This document shows positions 1 to 8,273 of a stretch of 20,722 nt of DNA, piece by piece. This DNA comes from Bacteroidota bacterium. Its GTDB lineage: Bacteria; Bacteroidota; Bacteroidia; Bacteroidales; GCA-2748055. Made by a program: the position numbers and the translations under genes. The notes under the pieces were generated by a model. That model searched no databases. It had not been told where the DNA came from and saw nothing but the letters and a program-made list of their open reading frames with translations. Each line of letters opens with the position of its first letter. The stretch's first letter is position 1. The DNA is taken from NCBI GenBank assembly GCA_024244665.1, contig JAAEOI010000215.1, positions 1-20,722 of the forward strand, written 5' to 3'.

Positions 1-764
1 ATGCGGTGATATTTGTTGGCGGGATTTCGCCAGGTATGGAGGGAGAGACTGGCGACAAAAGCAACATTGACTTTCCTGAAGTTCAGCGATCCCTCTTACG
101 CGCTATATCGGCTGTTAATTCAAGGACCATTCTTGTAATGAACAATGGAAGCGCCCTCGCCATAAATTGGGAAAAGGAAAATATCCCGGCCATTCTCGAG
201 GCCTGGTATCCCGGTGAAGAAGGAGGTACGGCCATTGCTGACATACTTTTTGGCGATTATAATCCTTCAGGCCGTTTGCCTGTGACTTTTTATAAATCAG
301 AACTGGATTTGCCACCATTTGATAACTATTTTATGGAGGGGAGAACCTACCGCTATTTCAACAAAGAGCCCCTTTTTCCATTCGGATTTGGATTAAGCTA
401 TACCTCTTTTGATTATAGCGACCTGAAGGTGGCTGATGAGCGTATTTATCAGGACGATTGTACAGAAGTCTCTCTTACCTTAAAAAATATCGGTAAAAGG
501 TCAGGGAGTGAGGTTGTTCAGTTGTATGTAAAAGACCTGGAGAGTTCGGAGCTAAGGCCCTTGAAAGATCTGAAGGGGATCAGGAAAGTTCATTTGCAAG
601 CGGGCCAGGAGCAAGAGGTGAAGTTCACCATTGATCAATCCATGCTGGGATTCACTGATACGGAAACAAAAGAGTGGATCGTTGAACCCGGACTGTTTGA
701 AATTCAGGTGGGAGGATCTTCAGATACCTACATCAGTACATCATTAAGAGTACAAAGCAATTAA
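1..764 (+). CDS. GH3 glycosidase, C-terminal part (5' end outside window)
   Basis: This is the C-terminal portion of a glycoside hydrolase family 3 enzyme of the beta-xylosidase/beta-glucosidase type. The frame is open to the left edge (Ala codon at 3-5), so the GTG at 6 is an internal valine and not a start. Visible are the second catalytic domain with FVGGISPGMEGE (its second Glu is the candidate acid/base by analogy with GISPxLEGE enzymes), AWYPGEEGG, GDYNPSGRLPVTFY, GRTYRYF and PFGFGLSYTSF. A fibronectin III-like domain typical of GH3 follows over roughly the last 100 residues. The TIM barrel with the nucleophile Asp lies outside the window. It probably releases a terminal beta-linked sugar in the periplasm. 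The stop is 2 bp before the next sulfatase, so the two share a transcript. The family is clear; the substrate is not readable. Confidence 0.93.
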   Translation, partial: AVIFVGGISPGMEGETGDKSNIDFPEVQRSLLRAISAVNSRTILVMNNGSALAINWEKENIPAILEAWYPGEEGGTAIADILFGDYNPSGRLPVTFYKSELDLPPFDNYFMEGRTYRYFNKEPLFPFGFGLSYTSFDYSDLKVADERIYQDDCTEVSLTLKNIGKRSGSEVVQLYVKDLESSELRPLKDLKGIRKVHLQAGQEQEVKFTIDQSMLGFTDTETKEWIVEPGLFEIQVGGSSDTYISTSLRVQSN

Positions 765-766
765 CT

Positions 767-2254
767 ATGAGAAACTGGACCTTAAATTCGGGAATATTCC
801 TATTGCTGGGATTAGTGTCGCTTCTATCGGGCTGCCAACAAAATCAGCCCCTGCAAAAGCCAAATATTGTTTTTATCATGGCCGATGATATGGGTTATGG
901 CGATGTCAGCTCTTACAATCCGGAATCGAAGATTGCGACTCCGAATATGGATGCGCTGGCATCGCAGGGAATGAAGTTTACCAATGTACATACTCCTTCA
1001 TCCTTATGCTCACCCACAAGATATGGCGTATTAACAGGCCGCTATTGCTGGCGAACTTCCTTAAAAAGAGGGGTGTTGGTTGAATTTTACGGAGATCAGC
1101 CTTTGATTGAGAAGGAGCGTTTGACAATCGCAACCATGTTGAAGCGGGAGGGTTATGAGACGGCCTGCATCGGGAAGTGGCATGTCGGTCTCTCCTGGAA
1201 TACCAAAGATGGAAGCCCGGCTTCTTATGAAGATGAGGCTAATATCGATTTTACCAAGCCCGTCATCGGGGGACCACTGGAACGAGGTTTCGATTATTTC
1301 TATGGTACAGCCGGCTGCTCCACAAGCGATCCGCCCTATTGCTTTATCGAAAATGATAAGTCAGTATCCATCCCCACGGAGATGATCCCCGAGGAGATAG
1401 ATCTGATGCCTGGAGTGGTTACAGGTCTGATGGCTTCCGACTGGTCACAGGAGGAGGTGGATATCCGCCTGACCGATCAGGCCATTGGCTTTATCGAGCG
1501 ACACCAGGCACAAAGGGCTGATGAGCCATTTTTTCTCTATTTTGCTCCCTCCTCACCACATATCCCCTGGTTGGTTCCTGAATCAATGAAGGGTAAGAGC
1601 GATGAAGGGCCCAGGGGCGATCTGGTGGCTTTGGTAGACTGGTGTGTGGGACAGATCACCCAGACCCTTGAAGAATATGGGCTGGAGGAAAATACCCTGG
1701 TGATTGTCACAAGTGACAATGGACCAAGAAGAGGAGCAAACGGTCATAAATCTGCAGGAGATCTGAGGGGTTACAAAGCACAGATATGGGAAGGCGGGCA
1801 CCGTGTTCCCTTTATTGCCAGATGGCCCGGGAAAATAGAGCCCGGAACATTGAGTCAGGAGATATTTAGTCTGACTGACATGATGGCCACTTTTTCGGCT
1901 CTTGTGCATGGGGACCTGCCGGACGGGTATGCGGAGGATAGCTATAATGTTTTGCCCGCATTGCTCGGACAGGCGATGCCGGAGAACAGCAAACGACCGC
2001 GGGTCTTTCATTCGGCAAATGGGGTGTTTGCCATCCAGCAGGGAGAGTGGAAGCTGATACAGGGGACCAAAGGAGCGGGAGCAGGAAGGGATGCTGCAGA
2101 TCCTGACTCATTGATGTCACTTGGCCAGTTGTATAATATTGATATTGATCCTTTTGAACAGGATGACCAGTGGGATCTATACCCCGAAATCGTCGTGGAG
2201 CTAAATCAAACGCTTGAGCTTATTAAAACCCAAACCTATGGAAGTGAAAAATAA
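767..2254 (+). CDS. S1-family sulfatase, secreted lipoprotein
   Basis: This is a 495-residue sulfatase hydrolysing sulfate esters, most likely on a glycan, in the periplasm or on the cell surface. The N-terminus is a lipoprotein signal peptide with lipobox LLSGC (Cys23). Metal-site residues lie in NIVFIMADDMGYGD. The formylglycine motif is CSPTR with Cys81, the Cys-type site matured by anSME or FGE. GKWHVG supplies catalytic Lys and His, SSPHIPW a second His, and TSDNGP the C-terminal Asp/Asn metal ligands. All expected S1 catalytic positions are present, so it should be active. It is related to the sulfatase at 11675-13186: both contain FDYFYGTA and a Pro/Tyr-rich stretch after it. The ATG is 2 bp after the GH3 stop. 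The S1 subfamily and sulfate position cannot be fixed from sequence by eye. Confidence 0.95.
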   Translation: MRNWTLNSGIFLLLGLVSLLSGCQQNQPLQKPNIVFIMADDMGYGDVSSYNPESKIATPNMDALASQGMKFTNVHTPSSLCSPTRYGVLTGRYCWRTSLKRGVLVEFYGDQPLIEKERLTIATMLKREGYETACIGKWHVGLSWNTKDGSPASYEDEANIDFTKPVIGGPLERGFDYFYGTAGCSTSDPPYCFIENDKSVSIPTEMIPEEIDLMPGVVTGLMASDWSQEEVDIRLTDQAIGFIERHQAQRADEPFFLYFAPSSPHIPWLVPESMKGKSDEGPRGDLVALVDWCVGQITQTLEEYGLEENTLVIVTSDNGPRRGANGHKSAGDLRGYKAQIWEGGHRVPFIARWPGKIEPGTLSQEIFSLTDMMATFSALVHGDLPDGYAEDSYNVLPALLGQAMPENSKRPRVFHSANGVFAIQQGEWKLIQGTKGAGAGRDAADPDSLMSLGQLYNIDIDPFEQDDQWDLYPEIVVELNQTLELIKTQTYGSEK

Positions 2255-3824
2255 AACCAAGCTCGCACTGCTTGTGATTCTCTCACTGACAAGCTTTTCC
2301 TGTTCCAGGGTGGATAAGGGCTTCGAAAAACCGAATATCCTGTTTATCATGTCAGACGATCATACCTCCCAGGCCTTTGGTATTTACGGATCCAGGCTTG
2401 CATCCCTGAATCCAACGCCTAATCTTGATCGGATTGCAAATGATGGGATGATCTTTGATAATGTGTTTTGCACGAATTCCATCTGTACACCCAGTCGTGC
2501 ATCCATTATTACAGGGCAATATTCACAAAACAATGGAGTCCTTGACCTTGACGGCAATATCCCTGCTGAAAGGCAATTCCTTCCGGCAGAGATGAAAAAA
2601 GCCGGGTACCTGACTGCTATGATTGGTAAATGGCATCTGAAAAAGGAGCCTGCAGCCTTTGATTATTACAATGTTCTTCCAGGCCAGGGGAGATATTTCG
2701 ATCCTGGATTGAGGGAGAAAGGTCAGGGGCAGTGGCCTGATAATCTTATAAAACACCAGGGACACTCGTCCGATGTGATTACCGATCTCAGTCTGGAGTG
2801 GTTAAAGAGCAGGGACAGGTCCAAACCCTTCTTCCTGATGCATCATTTCAAAGCTCCCCATGACCTGTTCCGGAATGCAAAACGCTACGATTCCTACCTT
2901 GAGGATGTTGAAATCCCGGAACCTGAGAGTCTCTATGATCCAGGTAATCACGGGTCAATATCCACGCGTGGTTCCAATGATAGCCTGACCCATCTGATCG
3001 GTGCTTCCGTATCCCGAAGATGTAATGCCTGGGGATTTGGAAGCAGGTTTGAGATTGATGAATCACTCGCTGAACGGGAATATACCCATGAGGTCTACCA
3101 GCTTTTTCTTAAAAGATACCTGCGTTGTGTAAAAGGGGTAGATGACAATGTTAAAAGAATAGTTGATTATCTGAAGGAGGAGGGAATCTATGATAATACA
3201 GTGATAATCTATACCGGTGACCAGGGCTTTTACCTGGGAGAGCACGATTACTTCGATAAGCGATGGATGTACGAGGAAGGAATGAGAATGCCATTCTTTA
3301 TCCGTTACCCAAAAATCATTAAAGAACCCGGTCGCCAGGACCTGCTGATCAATAATACTGATTTTGCACCCACCATGATTGAGCTTGCCGGGGGTGAGGT
3401 GCCCGCATTTATGCAGGGAAGAAGTTTTAAACGTACCATTGAGGGAAAAAAGGAGAAGGATTGGAGAACGGAAACCTATTACCGCTACTGGATGCATATG
3501 GCCCATTACCTGGGTAATCCGGGTCACTTCGGAATTAGAACCAAAAAATATAAACTCATCTTCTTCTATGGAGTCGATTATGAGGATCCTCCGCGAACCG
3601 ATTACTGGGGCTCTCAGGCCGATATTAAAACACCTCCGGGATGGGAATTGTATGATCTGGAGGAAGATCCAAAGGAAATGAATAACGTGTACGGCAAGGC
3701 TGAATATATCAAGGTAATTGTCGACCTGAAACAGCGACTGGCACGGGCCCGGAGTGAGCTTAATGAGACCGATGCAAACTACCCGCATATCCAGGCGATC
3801 ATTGATAAACATTGGGATGATTGA
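2238..3824 (+). CDS. S1-family sulfatase, second type, lipoprotein
   Basis: This is a 528-residue sulfatase of a different S1 branch from its upstream neighbour. I chose ATG 2238 over the in-frame TTG at 2214 because it gives a compact lipoprotein signal (MEVKNKTKLALLV, lipobox Ser-Phe-Ser-Cys). The gene overlaps the preceding stop by 17 bp, which suggests translational coupling. Motifs are NILFIMSDDH, ICTPSRASIITGQ with formylglycine Cys83, IGKWHLK, HHFKAPHD and YTGDQGFYLGEHDYF. The Asp-Gln pair (in place of Asp-Asn) and the FYLGEH signature match the GlcNAc-6-sulfatase/iduronate-sulfatase-like groups rather than arylsulfatase A-like ones. Residues around 225-280 form a family-specific insert with an SLTHLIGASVSRR segment. 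The substrate is probably a sulfated hexosamine or uronate glycan, which is inference only. Confidence 0.94.
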   Translation: MEVKNKTKLALLVILSLTSFSCSRVDKGFEKPNILFIMSDDHTSQAFGIYGSRLASLNPTPNLDRIANDGMIFDNVFCTNSICTPSRASIITGQYSQNNGVLDLDGNIPAERQFLPAEMKKAGYLTAMIGKWHLKKEPAAFDYYNVLPGQGRYFDPGLREKGQGQWPDNLIKHQGHSSDVITDLSLEWLKSRDRSKPFFLMHHFKAPHDLFRNAKRYDSYLEDVEIPEPESLYDPGNHGSISTRGSNDSLTHLIGASVSRRCNAWGFGSRFEIDESLAEREYTHEVYQLFLKRYLRCVKGVDDNVKRIVDYLKEEGIYDNTVIIYTGDQGFYLGEHDYFDKRWMYEEGMRMPFFIRYPKIIKEPGRQDLLINNTDFAPTMIELAGGEVPAFMQGRSFKRTIEGKKEKDWRTETYYRYWMHMAHYLGNPGHFGIRTKKYKLIFFYGVDYEDPPRTDYWGSQADIKTPPGWELYDLEEDPKEMNNVYGKAEYIKVIVDLKQRLARARSELNETDANYPHIQAIIDKHWDD

Positions 3825-3902
3825 GTTCAATTCCACCGATGCCAGAGTCAAATCCCCTTTCAAATGGACCCTGAGCAAAATTGAAATAAATGATCATTGA
3901 AT

Positions 3903-5261
3903 ATGAATAAAATTGGCAGGAGACTATTTCTGAAAAAATATGGAGCTGTGACTGCAGGGGCTATTGTTGTACCTACGATTATTCCCGCTTGTGCTCGTGG
4001 AAAAGATGGGCATAAGGCTCCTTCTGACAGGATAAATCTGGCATTTATTGGAGCAGGGAATATGGGATGTATAGATGTCAGGAATTTTTTAAGTGACAGC
4101 AGGGTTCAGGTTACTGCTGCATGTGATGTGAACAGGCAGAGCGAATATCAGGATGGAAGGCTTGGCGGCAGAGACTTTATGAAGTGGATGGTCAATAAAG
4201 AGTATTCTGAACAATCCGGCAAGAAATACAGATCATGTAAGGCATATACTGATTTTCGTGAAGTGTTGTTGAAAAAGGACATTGATGCAGTTGAGGTGAT
4301 TACGCCTGACCACTGGCATTCGATACCTGTGTTAATGGCTGCAGCAGCAGGCAAAGATATATTTTGCCAGAAGCCCTTGTCGCTGACGATACCGGAAGGC
4401 AGGGCGATGAGTAACGCGGCAAGTAAATTTAATGTGGTATTCCAGACCGGAAGCCAGAGACGTTCTGATGACCACTTCAGAAGGATCTGTGAGATTGTCA
4501 GGAATGGTCGTATTGGAGAATTGGGAACTGTGAGGGTTGGCCTGCCTTCAGGAACACCGGACTATGCAAAGACAGGTCATCTGACCGACACAATAGCTGT
4601 GCCTAAAGGCTTAGATTACAATACATGGCTGGGGCCTGCTCCTGAAGAACCCTATTGCCCGGCACGAACTCTTGTGAACTACAGGTGGATTCTCGATTAT
4701 TCCGGTGGGCAGCTGACCGATTGGGGAGGCCATTTTATAGATATGGCACAATGGGGTATGGGTACCGATAATACCGGCCCTGTAAGGGTAAAAAATGCTA
4801 AAGCCAGGTGGTCTGATCACCCTGTTTATAATACGGCCACTGAATTCTATTTTGAGTGTGTATATGAGAACGGAGTGAAACTAATTGTTTCAACAGATGA
4901 GGAATTCGGGATTAAATTTGAAGGCTCGGAAGGTAGTATAGGACGCGATAGTGCCAATCCTGAGTCTTTGCTTGATACAATCATAGGCCCGGATGAGATC
5001 CAGTTGTACAGAAGCAATGGTGGACATCATAAAAACTTTATTGATTGTGTAATTTCAAGAAAAGAAACTTCAGCTCCGGCTGAAATAGGGCATCGGTCGA
5101 TTACTATATCACATCTTGGTAATATTGCCATGATATTGGGCCGTGATCTTGATTGGGACCCGGTGAAGGAACAATTTTTGAATGATGAACAGGCAAACCT
5201 TATGCTCTCACGTGAGATGAGAGAACCCTGGGCATCTATCTATAAAAAATATGCAGTTTAA
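3903..5261 (+). CDS. Gfo/Idh/MocA-family oxidoreductase with Tat signal
   Basis: This is a 452-residue NAD(P)-dependent sugar oxidoreductase-like protein. ATG 3903 is preferred over TTG 3897. The N-terminus carries a twin-arginine signal (GRRLFLKK, Arg6-Arg7) followed by a hydrophobic stretch, as expected for export with bound cofactor. The Rossmann nucleotide-binding motif is NLAFIGAGNMG (about residues 45-55). DHWHSIPVLMAAAAGKDIF leads into QKPLS, where Lys157-Pro158 is the family's conserved EKP-like site. GGQLTDWGGHFIDMAQWG is the C-terminal substrate-domain signature of the exported Bacteroidota subgroup. It could oxidise or epimerise a sugar released by the upstream enzymes. Some relatives (GH109, GH179) use NAD in glycoside hydrolysis, so a hydrolase role is possible. 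It lies 78 bp after the sulfatase on the same strand, probably in the same operon. Confidence 0.92.
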   Translation: MNKIGRRLFLKKYGAVTAGAIVVPTIIPACARGKDGHKAPSDRINLAFIGAGNMGCIDVRNFLSDSRVQVTAACDVNRQSEYQDGRLGGRDFMKWMVNKEYSEQSGKKYRSCKAYTDFREVLLKKDIDAVEVITPDHWHSIPVLMAAAAGKDIFCQKPLSLTIPEGRAMSNAASKFNVVFQTGSQRRSDDHFRRICEIVRNGRIGELGTVRVGLPSGTPDYAKTGHLTDTIAVPKGLDYNTWLGPAPEEPYCPARTLVNYRWILDYSGGQLTDWGGHFIDMAQWGMGTDNTGPVRVKNAKARWSDHPVYNTATEFYFECVYENGVKLIVSTDEEFGIKFEGSEGSIGRDSANPESLLDTIIGPDEIQLYRSNGGHHKNFIDCVISRKETSAPAEIGHRSITISHLGNIAMILGRDLDWDPVKEQFLNDEQANLMLSREMREPWASIYKKYAV

Positions 5262-5284
5262 TATATGACTGGTGATCATTTTGA

Positions 5285-6703
5285 ATGTTAGTGATGAAAA
5301 AACCAAAGAGACAAGCCATCTTAATATCATGTCTGGTTATCCTTTTAACTGGTATAATCGGTTGTAACAACAAAGAAACGATTTCGGAGCATCCTGGCAT
5401 ACCCCTTATGGGGAATCGATTTTTGACATTTAATACAGTGATCAGGGTTAATCAAATCGAAGTTGCAAGAGATAGAGATGTAGGGCGTGATGAACGCCAC
5501 CTGCATACTCCCGAAAAAGTAATAGGATTCAGGGAAGCAATAGAAAAGGGATTTCCCGGTTCCCGGATTACATGGGCGTTTAGCTGGCTGGCATTGCACG
5601 ATACAACGACTAACTACAAAACAATCCGGGAATTAGTTGTTGGCTACCATAATAGATACGGAGATGAAATTACATTTATTCCCGGAGCCTATTTTGCAAA
5701 TGCATACAATTCAACTGAGCAGGTAAACAGGGACCTGAAAGAGGCATTGGATATAATATCGTTTATGACAGGTAATGATTACCGCCCCAATAGCGTAGTG
5801 GCCGGGTTTTTATCAGCAAAGAACCTGGAATACCTTGCAACGAAAGAGGGCATCCATGTATGCCAGGGAAATATCTGGAGTCAGTATGCAATAGATAACC
5901 AGGATGGTGACGGATCCGTTTGTTATCCGTATTACCCGTCAAAAGAACATTTTTGTAAACCTGCCCAGGGAAAAGAAGACTTCATCGATTGTGTAAACCT
6001 TGATGGCTGGACGATGGATTTTCTTGCTGCACGCAGGGAGGGGTTTGCCGGGGGATTTAATAGCAGGATGGGTGTAGGTCCCATTGAAACACTGGGGAAA
6101 TATGGATTAGAGACTGGCTTGGAGGAGATGATGCATACAACGGCTATCCACTTTGATCATGGGTTTCATCTAAATGGTTTTGCCTGGGTAACCAATTGTT
6201 GGGAAATATCACTTTCAAACACCGGGAAAGACGGAGTCAAATCATCCAATTATCAATATGAAGGGCTGACCCGCTGGCTTAGCGAGATTAAAAAGCGCTG
6301 GCCGGATGTGAAGTTTATTACCCAGGGTGAATTCGGACTGATATGGAGGGCAGAAAATGAAAGCAATGATTTTAATTACCGCTTTAGTGAAACAGGGTCG
6401 GGAATAGGAGGATCTGATGCGGATAAGGAGATTAGCTGGTATATGAATAAGAAGTTCAGACTGGCAATACTAAAGGATCTGAATACAAAAGAAGAAATGA
6501 TAATTGACTTTACCCCTTACGATAGAAAGGCTGAAGAACCGGAATCGGGCAGTACTCGCAACTGGACTCTATTTGGAGATATTAACCAGAAGCAAACACG
6601 CGATCAGGACAAACCAGTTCCAACAGGAAAGCTTTCATCAGAACAAAAGGCCATCATAACAGAGATTTATCCGGCATTTTTTTCAAATACTACAATTAAG
6701 TGA
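5285..6703 (+). CDS. Lipoprotein of unknown function, probably DUF3863/DUF3864 type
   Basis: This is a 472-residue secreted protein. The N-terminus MLVMKKPKRQ is followed by a hydrophobic core and lipobox LTGIIGC (Cys27), so it is a lipoprotein. ATG 5294 is an alternative start. From memory it matches the Bacteroides/Parabacteroides proteins annotated DUF3863 (N-terminal) plus DUF3864 (C-terminal), a group with a solved structure but no function. Recognisable stretches are TWAFSWLALHD, HFDHGFHLNGFAWVTNCWE and TQGEFGLIWR; the Asp/His-rich one around residue 285 looks like a metal or catalytic centre. The N-terminal half has the feel of a polysaccharide-deacetylase or GH57-like barrel, which is inference. 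It follows the oxidoreductase by 23 bp and ends the left operon, so it should act on the same glycan. The domain name is moderately sure; the activity is unknown. Confidence 0.8.
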   Translation: MLVMKKPKRQAILISCLVILLTGIIGCNNKETISEHPGIPLMGNRFLTFNTVIRVNQIEVARDRDVGRDERHLHTPEKVIGFREAIEKGFPGSRITWAFSWLALHDTTTNYKTIRELVVGYHNRYGDEITFIPGAYFANAYNSTEQVNRDLKEALDIISFMTGNDYRPNSVVAGFLSAKNLEYLATKEGIHVCQGNIWSQYAIDNQDGDGSVCYPYYPSKEHFCKPAQGKEDFIDCVNLDGWTMDFLAARREGFAGGFNSRMGVGPIETLGKYGLETGLEEMMHTTAIHFDHGFHLNGFAWVTNCWEISLSNTGKDGVKSSNYQYEGLTRWLSEIKKRWPDVKFITQGEFGLIWRAENESNDFNYRFSETGSGIGGSDADKEISWYMNKKFRLAILKDLNTKEEMIIDFTPYDRKAEEPESGSTRNWTLFGDINQKQTRDQDKPVPTGKLSSEQKAIITEIYPAFFSNTTIK

Positions 6704-6835
6704 TATCATAGCTTACCTTCCCATCTGATTTCTGACTGATCCGGGCCTTGGAATCAGATTCCCAGTTCTTGATAACGAAGCATGGAATCGGAAGAGTTCA
6801 AAGCTCAATTCCGTAGGGGAGGGTCATATTGCAGT
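6704..6835. other. Intergenic gap between converging genes
   Basis: This 132-bp gap separates the end of the left operon from the convergent AAA ATPase gene. A 7-bp inverted repeat (TCTGATT at 6724-6730, AATCAGA at 6752-6758) could form a stem with a 21-nt loop. There is no following T-run on either strand, so it is not a convincing terminator. I see no gene here; the open frame on the + strand has no start codon and runs into the antisense of the ATPase gene. Confidence 0.5.
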
Positions 6836-8125
6836 TCAAATTGCAGAAATTGAATACAATGGTAAATTAGTCAACCAGTCCTCTTCCCTGTAGTCTGACA
6901 TGGATGTCCGTATGGCAGTTGTATTAGGGTACTTTTGCTTGAACGACTTTAAACTTTTGGCCTGTAGGTTTTCCTCTGCTTTCACTTCAACAGGATATAC
7001 ATCTTCCTTATACTGTAAAACAAAATCGATCTCACCTGATGATCTTTCTGAAGACCAATAATATATAACCATTCCTTCAATCGGTTTCAATTGCTGAAGT
7101 ACATATTGTTCGGTAATTGCTCCTTTAAATTCTTCGAAGATGACATTTCCTTCCAATAATGTTTTAAGATTGATATTCCCCATTGCTGCTAAAAGGCCAA
7201 CATCAACAGTAAAAAGTTTAAATGCATTAAAATCTTCATAGGCCTTCAGCGGGATTCCCGGTTTAGTAATACGGTTTACTTTGTGAACCAATCCACAATC
7301 GGTAAGCCACGATAGGGCGAGTTCAAAATCTTTAGCTCTTGAACCTTTTTTAAGAGCACTGTAAATAAATTTTCGGTTTTCCTTTGCCAGCTGGGCTGGA
7401 ATTGCATTCCATAGCATTCTAATTCTCGGTACAATTTCTGATGGTGCATATTTCGAAAAATCCTGCTCGTAGGAAGCAAGAATACGGTTTTGAATTTGCC
7501 TGACTTCGTTGTAGTCATCAGTTTCACTAAAATACCGTACGGCCTCTGGCATTCCGCCAACATAGTAGTATTGCTTTAGTAGGTTAATATATTTTATTTT
7601 GAATTGCTTAACCAGCCCCCAGTCTTTTTCAGTGATCAATTGAAGCAATTGTTGCTCATTTCTGGCTAACAGAAACTCGTGAAAGTTCAACGGATATAAA
7701 TCGATAAACTCAACTTTACCTACCGGGAAAGATGTCTGCTTATGTAATGATATTCCCGGCAAGGAGCCTGCTGCAACAACATGGTATTCCGGGGAATTTT
7801 CATGAAAATACTTTAAAGCAGTAATTCCCCCGTCTGCCTCCTGTATTTCGTCCAGAATTATCAGGGTATCAATGGGAACGATTTGCAATCCGGTTTCAAT
7901 TCCAATAGTTGAGATAATTCGTTTAATGTCAAAATCATCAACAAAAAGGTTTTTGAGCAATTTGGAGCTTTCAAAGTTCACATATGCCGTTTGTTTATAG
8001 TTTCTTTTTCCGAACTCTTTCAGGAGCCAGGTTTTACCAACTTGTCTTGCCCCTTTAATAATGACCGGCTTTCTGTTTTTTTTCTCCTTCCAATTTATCA
8101 GGTATTGCATTGCTAGACGTTCCAT
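6836..8125 (-). CDS. AAA ATPase with DUF4143 and nuclease-like C-terminus
   Basis: This is a 429-residue ATP-binding protein of the widespread AAA_14/DUF4143 group. I chose ATG at 8125 over the one at 8164 because a promoter-like TATATTTG lies at 8161-8154, between the two, and because relatives begin MxR...LxxW as here. Walker A is GARQVGKT (residues 25-32) and Walker B is LIILDE (88-93). A sensor-like AAGSLPG follows. The DUF4143 region starts near YYYVGGMPEAV with IQNRILASYEQDF. The C-terminus has EIDFVLQ then YPVEVKAE, matching the Asp and Glu-x-Lys of a PD-(D/E)XK nuclease-like fold. The function of this family is not established; members are frequent in mobile or accessory DNA. It is antisense and unrelated to the flanking glycan genes and more A/T-rich than they are, suggesting it arrived separately. 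Confidence 0.93.
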   Translation of the reverse strand: MERLAMQYLINWKEKKNRKPVIIKGARQVGKTWLLKEFGKRNYKQTAYVNFESSKLLKNLFVDDFDIKRIISTIGIETGLQIVPIDTLIILDEIQEADGGITALKYFHENSPEYHVVAAGSLPGISLHKQTSFPVGKVEFIDLYPLNFHEFLLARNEQQLLQLITEKDWGLVKQFKIKYINLLKQYYYVGGMPEAVRYFSETDDYNEVRQIQNRILASYEQDFSKYAPSEIVPRIRMLWNAIPAQLAKENRKFIYSALKKGSRAKDFELALSWLTDCGLVHKVNRITKPGIPLKAYEDFNAFKLFTVDVGLLAAMGNINLKTLLEGNVIFEEFKGAITEQYVLQQLKPIEGMVIYYWSSERSSGEIDFVLQYKEDVYPVEVKAEENLQAKSLKSFKQKYPNTTAIRTSMSDYREEDWLTNLPLYSISAI

Positions 8126-8153
8126 AACTATAGGCTTCGATAGAATTATTGTA

Positions 8154-8161
8154 CAAATATA
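8154..8161 (-). promoter_or_regulatory. Bacteroidota-type -7 promoter element for the AAA ATPase
   Basis: Read on the minus strand this is TATATTTG, an exact match to the Bacteroidota -7 consensus TAnnTTTG. It would place the transcript start near 8147 and leave a short leader of about 20 nt before ATG 8125. I do not see a clear -33 TTG at the right spacing, so confidence is limited. Confidence 0.45.
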
Positions 8162-8169
8162 CATTTATT

Positions 8170-8210
8170 CGGACGACATTATGTGACTAAACACATTATT
8201 ACGGACGACA
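8170..8210. repeat. Pair of CGGACGACA direct repeats flanking a small dyad
   Basis: CGGACGACA occurs at 8170-8178 and again at 8202-8210, 32 bp apart (about three helical turns), each preceded by TTATT or TTATTA. Between them lies ATGTG-ACTAAA-CACAT (8181-8196), an inverted repeat. The block sits directly upstream of the ATPase promoter element, where a repressor or autoregulator could bind. A repeat left by an insertion event is the other reading. Confidence 0.5.
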
Positions 8211-8235
8211 ATGGTTAATATAGGGAAAGATATCT

Positions 8236-8243
8236 TAGATTTG
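8236..8243 (+). promoter_or_regulatory. Possible -7 promoter element reading rightward
   Basis: TAGATTTG matches the TAnnTTTG consensus on the + strand. It lies upstream of the radC remnant and the thioredoxin-like gene and could drive the latter through a leader of about 250 nt. No convincing -33 partner is visible. Confidence 0.3.
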
Positions 8244-8273
8244 TAATTGAAAATCAATCAAACAATCTTTTGA

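Noticed and set aside
3063..3878. A 271-codon frame on the - strand
   Set aside because: It lies opposite the second sulfatase and has no domain signature; treated as a shadow.
6742..6890. Open + frame reading VGEGHIAVQIAEIEYNGKLV, which looks protein-like
   Set aside because: It has no start codon, and its better-looking half is the antisense of the ATPase C-terminus.
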